Shown: piece after piece, positions 59,792-64,000 of the stretch
How the letters are laid out: every line of letters begins with the position of its first letter
Numbering within the stretch: the first letter of the stretch is position 1
Source of the DNA: Sipunculus nudus
Lineage: Eukaryota; Annelida; Sipuncula; Golfingiida; Sipunculidae
Assembly (NCBI GenBank): GCA_026874595.1
Contig: CM049320.1
Span: 9,365,464 to 9,429,463, forward strand
Reading direction: 5' to 3'
DNA: 64,000 nucleotides
The notes under the pieces: model-generated
Told to the model about the DNA's origin: nothing
The model's input: the letters and a program-made list of their open reading frames with translations, nothing else
Databases searched by the model: none
Program-made: the position numbers and the translations under genes

Positions 59792-59843
59792 AGGCATACA
59801 TGTTACTCTTGTGCAATTCGGAAAAATACATTAAGTGCTGGAA

Positions 59844-59846
<3 letters not shown>

Positions 59847-59903
<57 letters not shown>
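59847..59903. repeat. (TA)n microsatellite, expanded relative to duplicate
   Basis: About 28 TA units. The homologous site near 40302-40312 has only about four. Confidence 0.95.
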
Positions 59904-59907
<4 letters not shown>

Positions 59908-61052
59908 CTTTATTTAACCACATGTAAACTGGAAAATGTTGTAGTTAAAGTTAATTTACATATTCAACGGCTGAACAAGTTTCTTTTCGCGCAGATGAAT
60001 TTCTGAAAAAACTTGTTTATGATTTAATGGAAGAAGACTGTTGAATTGACGAGGAAGTTATTTGTTTACTTTCTGGACCTTTTCCGATGATCTGACAAAT
60101 CAGATATGATATTGCATGAGTAGCTATTTTTGTGTCAATTTGTCATATTTTCGGAGTGTTTACAATCAGCAACGGTCAACTGAGGTTGTTTAGGTTTGGG
60201 AACAAAGACTTTCAACGCTCTAAGTGAGAATGAAATGTTGTGAGATGATGACTAATATCTCTCAATTTTTTTTAACTTGATCATTTTTTTAATATTGTGA
60301 AAGGAAGGTATTTATTGCCTTGTTAAAACTCCCAGCATCCAATTGCGCTTTGTGCCATCGGTACTTGCAGTAAGTACCATATTTCAGTCTACTATCCCCA
60401 AGTTATGTAAGACTCGAGTCCACCTTTTTAGGGACTCAGGCTTGGACTTCAGATCTTGTACTCGAACAGGTAATGTACTCGACGTAACAGAATATCACAA
60501 AATTAACACTTTATTTACCAAGCTTTGACCAGCACCGGGAATTTCAAATGTATATTAGCTATTATAATAAATTCATGTATAAACTAACTTAAATGTACAT
60601 GATAATCTAAAATTTCCATTTCATTTGCATTTTAATAATATATGTATTTGGGTCCCTGATTACATGGCCGCGAAGAAGGCGGACTTTAAATCGAGTCTCT
60701 AGGACTCGACTTAGACTCGAGTCCATCTGCTTTTTGTTCTGAAAAAAAATTATAAGATACATTTCAGGAGAATTAATTAAAGTGTTGTGTAAAGCATTAA
60801 AGGACACCATTTTCAACATTGATAAATAAATAACCACCTTACAACTTATTTAAGAAACAGAATTATTTGAAAATATGAGAAATCAGTCTACATTTAACAT
60901 CATAGCAGACCCACTTATGGATTTCAATGTAATTGGTTACATATAAACCAGCCTCAATGGATAGCTGGTTATTTTATGATGTCAGGTAAGCATTCAAAAA
61001 TGTATATGCAGCTTAAATAAATATGGCATGATTTTTCGCGATAATTATTATA

Positions 61053-63114
61053 TATAGTCCGTTCCACCAACCGTGACACTAGGTTTTTTCCCGATATTTT
61101 GAATCAGAATCAAAACAGAACAAAGATTTTTGGTAAGGAGTTAAAATAGAACGCGACCTTATTTTCTGACAGGAAAAAATGCTACATACCCGAGATACAT
61201 AGCCTGTAATGAACAAAAAACTAAATCCAGGAGAAACTCTGCAGGCGTTTGCGACATTTTGTGCCATGTCAACTGATTTGATTCTGTCTCGCACGCGCGT
61301 GACGTCATAAGCGGTGTTCCATTTTGCAGGTTGGAGGTTCCTGCTGTTTGGCGATGTGGAGTGGTCAAACAATAATAAAATGCAGCAGTACATCACTGTC
61401 ATTAGTTACATGTATATAATAGCCCGTGCTGTACGACTCTACATTGTTTCAGAGTCAAAGGAGATCCTTTTTAAATTTGAGAATACAAAGTGAAGCCTTA
61501 ATTCTTTTAAATTAACAATAAAATTATTATGATATCTCGGATAAAAAGTGTCGTAGGCCTATTCACCAGAAAACAACGCGATTTCTAGATAAAGTGTTCT
61601 CCCCTCCTCCCCCCCCCCCCCCCTTCTTAGATATAGATAAAAGGGTATTATCCTATGAATCGTCATAAGCGGTGCAATAATAATAGTAATAATAAAACGC
61701 CAAAAACTTGTACACCGTGCCTGTGTGCCTTAGATATATTGCCCCGAGGCACGTGTACCAGGCATGCAGCACCAGCGATAACCTTTTACAATGTATCACT
61801 GGTGGCTCTCTGAGCGGAGGTCACGCACTACATTTGTGTCAATTGCAAGCTCGGTCATTTTTTTTCAGTGAACTGTGTGTTCACACTGCCATTTGAATAT
61901 GTACATTACATTTTCTGACAAAGTTAAAATAATAGCTGTCGCAAACAGAGTAGTTGATTAACATGGTTCCAAGCCTGCCTTGTGTTGATTTGTGTACGAT
62001 TTTCCTTGGAAATGGATTTAAATTTTGTGTTTAGGCCTAATCTGAATTTGTTGGCTATCCCAGAAACATGATATATATTCATTACCATGCACTACCCTTT
62101 TTTATGGGACACATATCCAATGATTATCCCAACAAACCAATTTGTGTAAAATGATAATTTTGTACATACGGTTTTATTTCTGCCTGAATTTAGTCCTAAC
62201 CTGCGTGTCCCGACTAGGACAAATCTTTAGTATCTAAAATAATGTAAAGTGTCTGGGGTCATCCCAACCTTGAAATGAGATCGCCCATATAGCAAGGCAA
62301 GTACGCACAAAGCGGTCAAAAGTTAGACGAATATTCCGACCAGTTCATTTTAAATAGGGATGGCAAGATGCCAGTGCCGGTGTCTCGGGGTCCTTGATAC
62401 GTGGATTTGCATGGAATTTTGTAAACGTTTTGCAACTTTTTGTTAAAGGTGTATCGCAATTTATACGAGAATTAAATTTCGCTTTTTTTTTTGACAAATG
62501 TGAATAGATTCGCACCGGCTGTGGCTAGAACACTTGCACTCCAGAATTTAACGCTGACGGGCCTCACAAAGCGATTTTTGCACGCATATACCACCAGTTA
62601 CATGAATGAAGCTTCGTGCATAGCCACTGAGGGGCTCTGTGTACCGTACAATATAAATTAAAAAATCGACCATATACAGTATTATTAATAGAAGAGCTTA
62701 ACTTTGGCTGCTGACCACGGTGCCACCTGCTGGCCTCTTCAAAACGTGTATTCAGGAAATTTCACGCGACGACCGTGACGTCACGGTTACGTCATTCCAT
62801 TATGACGGCAAATTTTTCACATACAGCGCTGAGTTGGCCATGCAGTTCCCACATAAAGAAAAAACCACAACACGGCGTCGTAATGTTAGTTGTTTTTCAC
62901 CAATTTCCGCCAACTTCATACCAAATAAGGTCGTTTTCTCAACATTCGCCTTATCGCTATGAACACACATTAGAAATTCAGGATGAGAAGAAAACCCAAA
63001 AAAACCTATAGTCCGTTCTCATTTAACTCTGTACCAAAAATCTTCGTTCTGTCTCAATTCTTTTAAAAATGATCGCGAAAAAACAGTGTTTCACGGTTGG
63101 TGGAACGGACTATA
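61053..63114. mobile_element. ~2-kb TIR element with TATAGTCCGTT ends
   Basis: The left end TATAGTCCGTTCCACCAACC (61053) and the right end, ending GGTTGGTGGAACGGACTATA (63114), are exact inverted repeats over 20 bases. Imperfect pairing extends to about 100 bp, including GAACNAAGATTTTTGGTA on both arms. The element is absent from the first duplication copy. Frames inside, for example 80 codons at 62720-62962 and 107 on the minus strand at 61079-61402, show no transposase motif. Both arms carry CRE-like TGACGTCA text. Confidence 0.75.
63008..63114. repeat. ~107-bp mini-element nested at right end
   Basis: The right arm itself starts TATAGTCCGTTCTC and ends GAACGGACTATA, so it has the two termini of the family in 107 bp. 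A further partial end, CACGGATGGTGGAACGGACT, follows at 63119-63138. Confidence 0.6.
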
Positions 63115-63254
63115 GTGTCACGGATGGTGGAACGGACTATAGAATATTCTATAAAAAAGCCCTTTGGCCCGAAGTAGATAACATATATTCCGCCGATTGT
63201 GTGTAAAGTAGTTATATATCATGTAAATCGTATTTACTTTGCGACTTTTTTTGT

Positions 63255-63400
63255 TCTTTATGCTGAAATACCGTGGATGGCGTCTTCCCGGCACTGCTGG
63301 ACAGAACATTCCTGCATGGTACACTTTCCATGTCTATGGCTGTGTTTTCTGTAGACAACAGTGACGTCACAATGACGTCACAATGATCGGTCGCGCGTCA
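63255..63400. repeat. Duplication block III, second copy
   Basis: Homologous to 42640-42785. This copy has the TGACGTCACAA unit twice in tandem at about 63362-63383, the first copy once. Confidence 0.85.
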
Positions 63401-63632
63401 CGTTCAAGTGACTGACGTCATAAGTCTGACTTGCTTGTTTATTATCAGTTCTCAGGCATGGAATAAGTTGTAAACGCTGTAGCTTGTTTTGCCTTATTTT
63501 TTGATTATTTGTTTTACACAAAATCAAGACAAGGTAAGGCATTAATTTTTATGCAGGTAGTCGGCGGAGTAGCTCCTGCAACCTTTGGACAAGAAAAGTT
63601 TGCACTGCTTTTCTTGTATGAACAATTATTCC

Positions 63633-63650
63633 AAAAAAAAAAAAAAAAAA
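63633..63650. repeat. Poly-A run of 18
   Basis: Uninterrupted A run; it could mark a retroposed 3' end, but no body was recognised next to it. Confidence 0.9.
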
Positions 63651-63679
63651 CATGCGGAACCGGGTACAGGTGGGACTAT

Positions 63680-64000
63680 CCTCATGAAGGGAACCATCAT
63701 ATCATCCAGATTGTTGTGAAGAGACCAAAAAGTTGTGGAACACAAACTGTTGATTTATTTTAAATTTTTACTTGTCATATTACATTGTCACTTCCATATG
63801 TTGTTTTCTAAGAAAATAGTAAAAATTTAAATTTTTAAGAAAATTATCTAAAAAAAGGTGGACAGTCGGTGTTTAAACGGACTATACACTCTGTTCCAAC
63901 ACCCCTGTCCATCTAATGGTAGGCAATATTTCTTTCAAATATATATTTTTTTGCCACTACACATCAGCTTTTATCAAATGACGTAATTTATGATGATTTA
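63680..64000. repeat. Duplication block II, end of second copy
   Basis: Homologous to 42020-42335, and still matching at the window edge, so the duplication continues beyond 64000. Anchors: GAAGAGRCCAAAAAGTTGTG and TTTATGATGATTTA. Confidence 0.85.
63857..63913. repeat. Hairpin with AACGGACTATA core, second copy
   Basis: GGTGGACAGTCGGTGTTTAA and ACGGA pair with TCTGTTCCAACACCCCTGTC and CATC across a short loop. It is the same structure as 42141-42193. Confidence 0.7.

Larger units (their letters stand above)
57663..61025. repeat. Duplication block II, second copy
   Basis: Matches 39780-42020 in order. It contains extra DNA absent from the first copy: a 68-bp MITE (57745-57812), a tandem duplication (57908-58233), a ~1.45-kb insert (58337-59791), a long TA array (59847-59903) and about 0.2 kb near 60085-60300. 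Confidence 0.85.

Noticed and set aside
62720-63011. Transposase of the AACGGACTATA-ended element
   Set aside because: The 78-80-codon frames have no DDE, zinc-finger or helix-turn-helix pattern that I can recognise.

Overview
The window is nuclear DNA from an animal. It is AT-rich, has spliced genes with introns up to 2.6 kb, and is dominated by decayed transposable elements. The mix of Ty3/Gypsy with SCAN-like gag, CR1/L2-type and L1/Tx1-type LINEs, a Penelope-like element, tRNA-derived SINEs, many TA-flanked MITEs and degenerate tandem repeats fits a lophotrochozoan, most probably a bivalve mollusc. That assignment is inference; the genus cannot be read from the sequence. No prokaryotic operon, CRISPR array, rRNA or functional tRNA gene was seen. 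|| Layout: 0.4-3.4 kb is a CR1/L2-type LINE on the minus strand. 3.4-5.0 kb is a Gypsy pol relic on the plus strand, split by a non-autonomous DNA element. About 7.1-7.4 kb holds a DDB2-like WD-repeat relic. 10.3-12.1 kb is an L1/Tx1-type LINE, and 13.06-15.1 kb a Gypsy gag-protease-integrase relic, both minus strand. A tRNA-derived SINE lies at 15.2-15.6 kb. An alpha-1,3-fucosyltransferase (GT10) pseudogene lies at 18.3-18.8 kb, followed by a ~40-bp minisatellite (19.2-20.3 kb). A second SINE family is at 22.9 kb, an ATT-rich degenerate minisatellite at 23.7-26.2 kb, a Penelope-like element with an inverted 5' part at 26.6-27.8 kb, and a LINE endonuclease relic at 28.3 kb. 32.4-34.0 kb is an array of ~300-bp degenerate repeats. 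34.8-39.4 kb contains a THAP-like N-terminus and a possible first exon encoding a signal anchor. || The one convincing host gene is a METTL24-like methyltransferase gene on the plus strand. Six coding exons between 45,063 and 52,357 join in phase into at least 279 codons, with a signal-anchor segment at the N-terminus and an intact C-terminus. The first exon with the start codon was not identified with confidence. || A second large structure is a direct, gapped duplication: parts of 34.5-42.8 kb recur in nearly the same order at 57.4-64.0 kb. Comparing the copies exposes three insertions with recognisable boundaries: a 68-bp TA-flanked MITE, a ~1.45-kb insert flanked by AGGCAT, and a large TA-dinucleotide expansion. 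It also shows a ~2-kb element with AACGGACTATA termini in the second copy. A Gypsy LTR with leader and gag lies at 55.3-56.95 kb. || Apart from METTL24, most recognisable protein-coding sequence is broken by stops or frameshifts, so the window reads as one gene embedded in old and some younger mobile DNA rather than a cooperating gene set.
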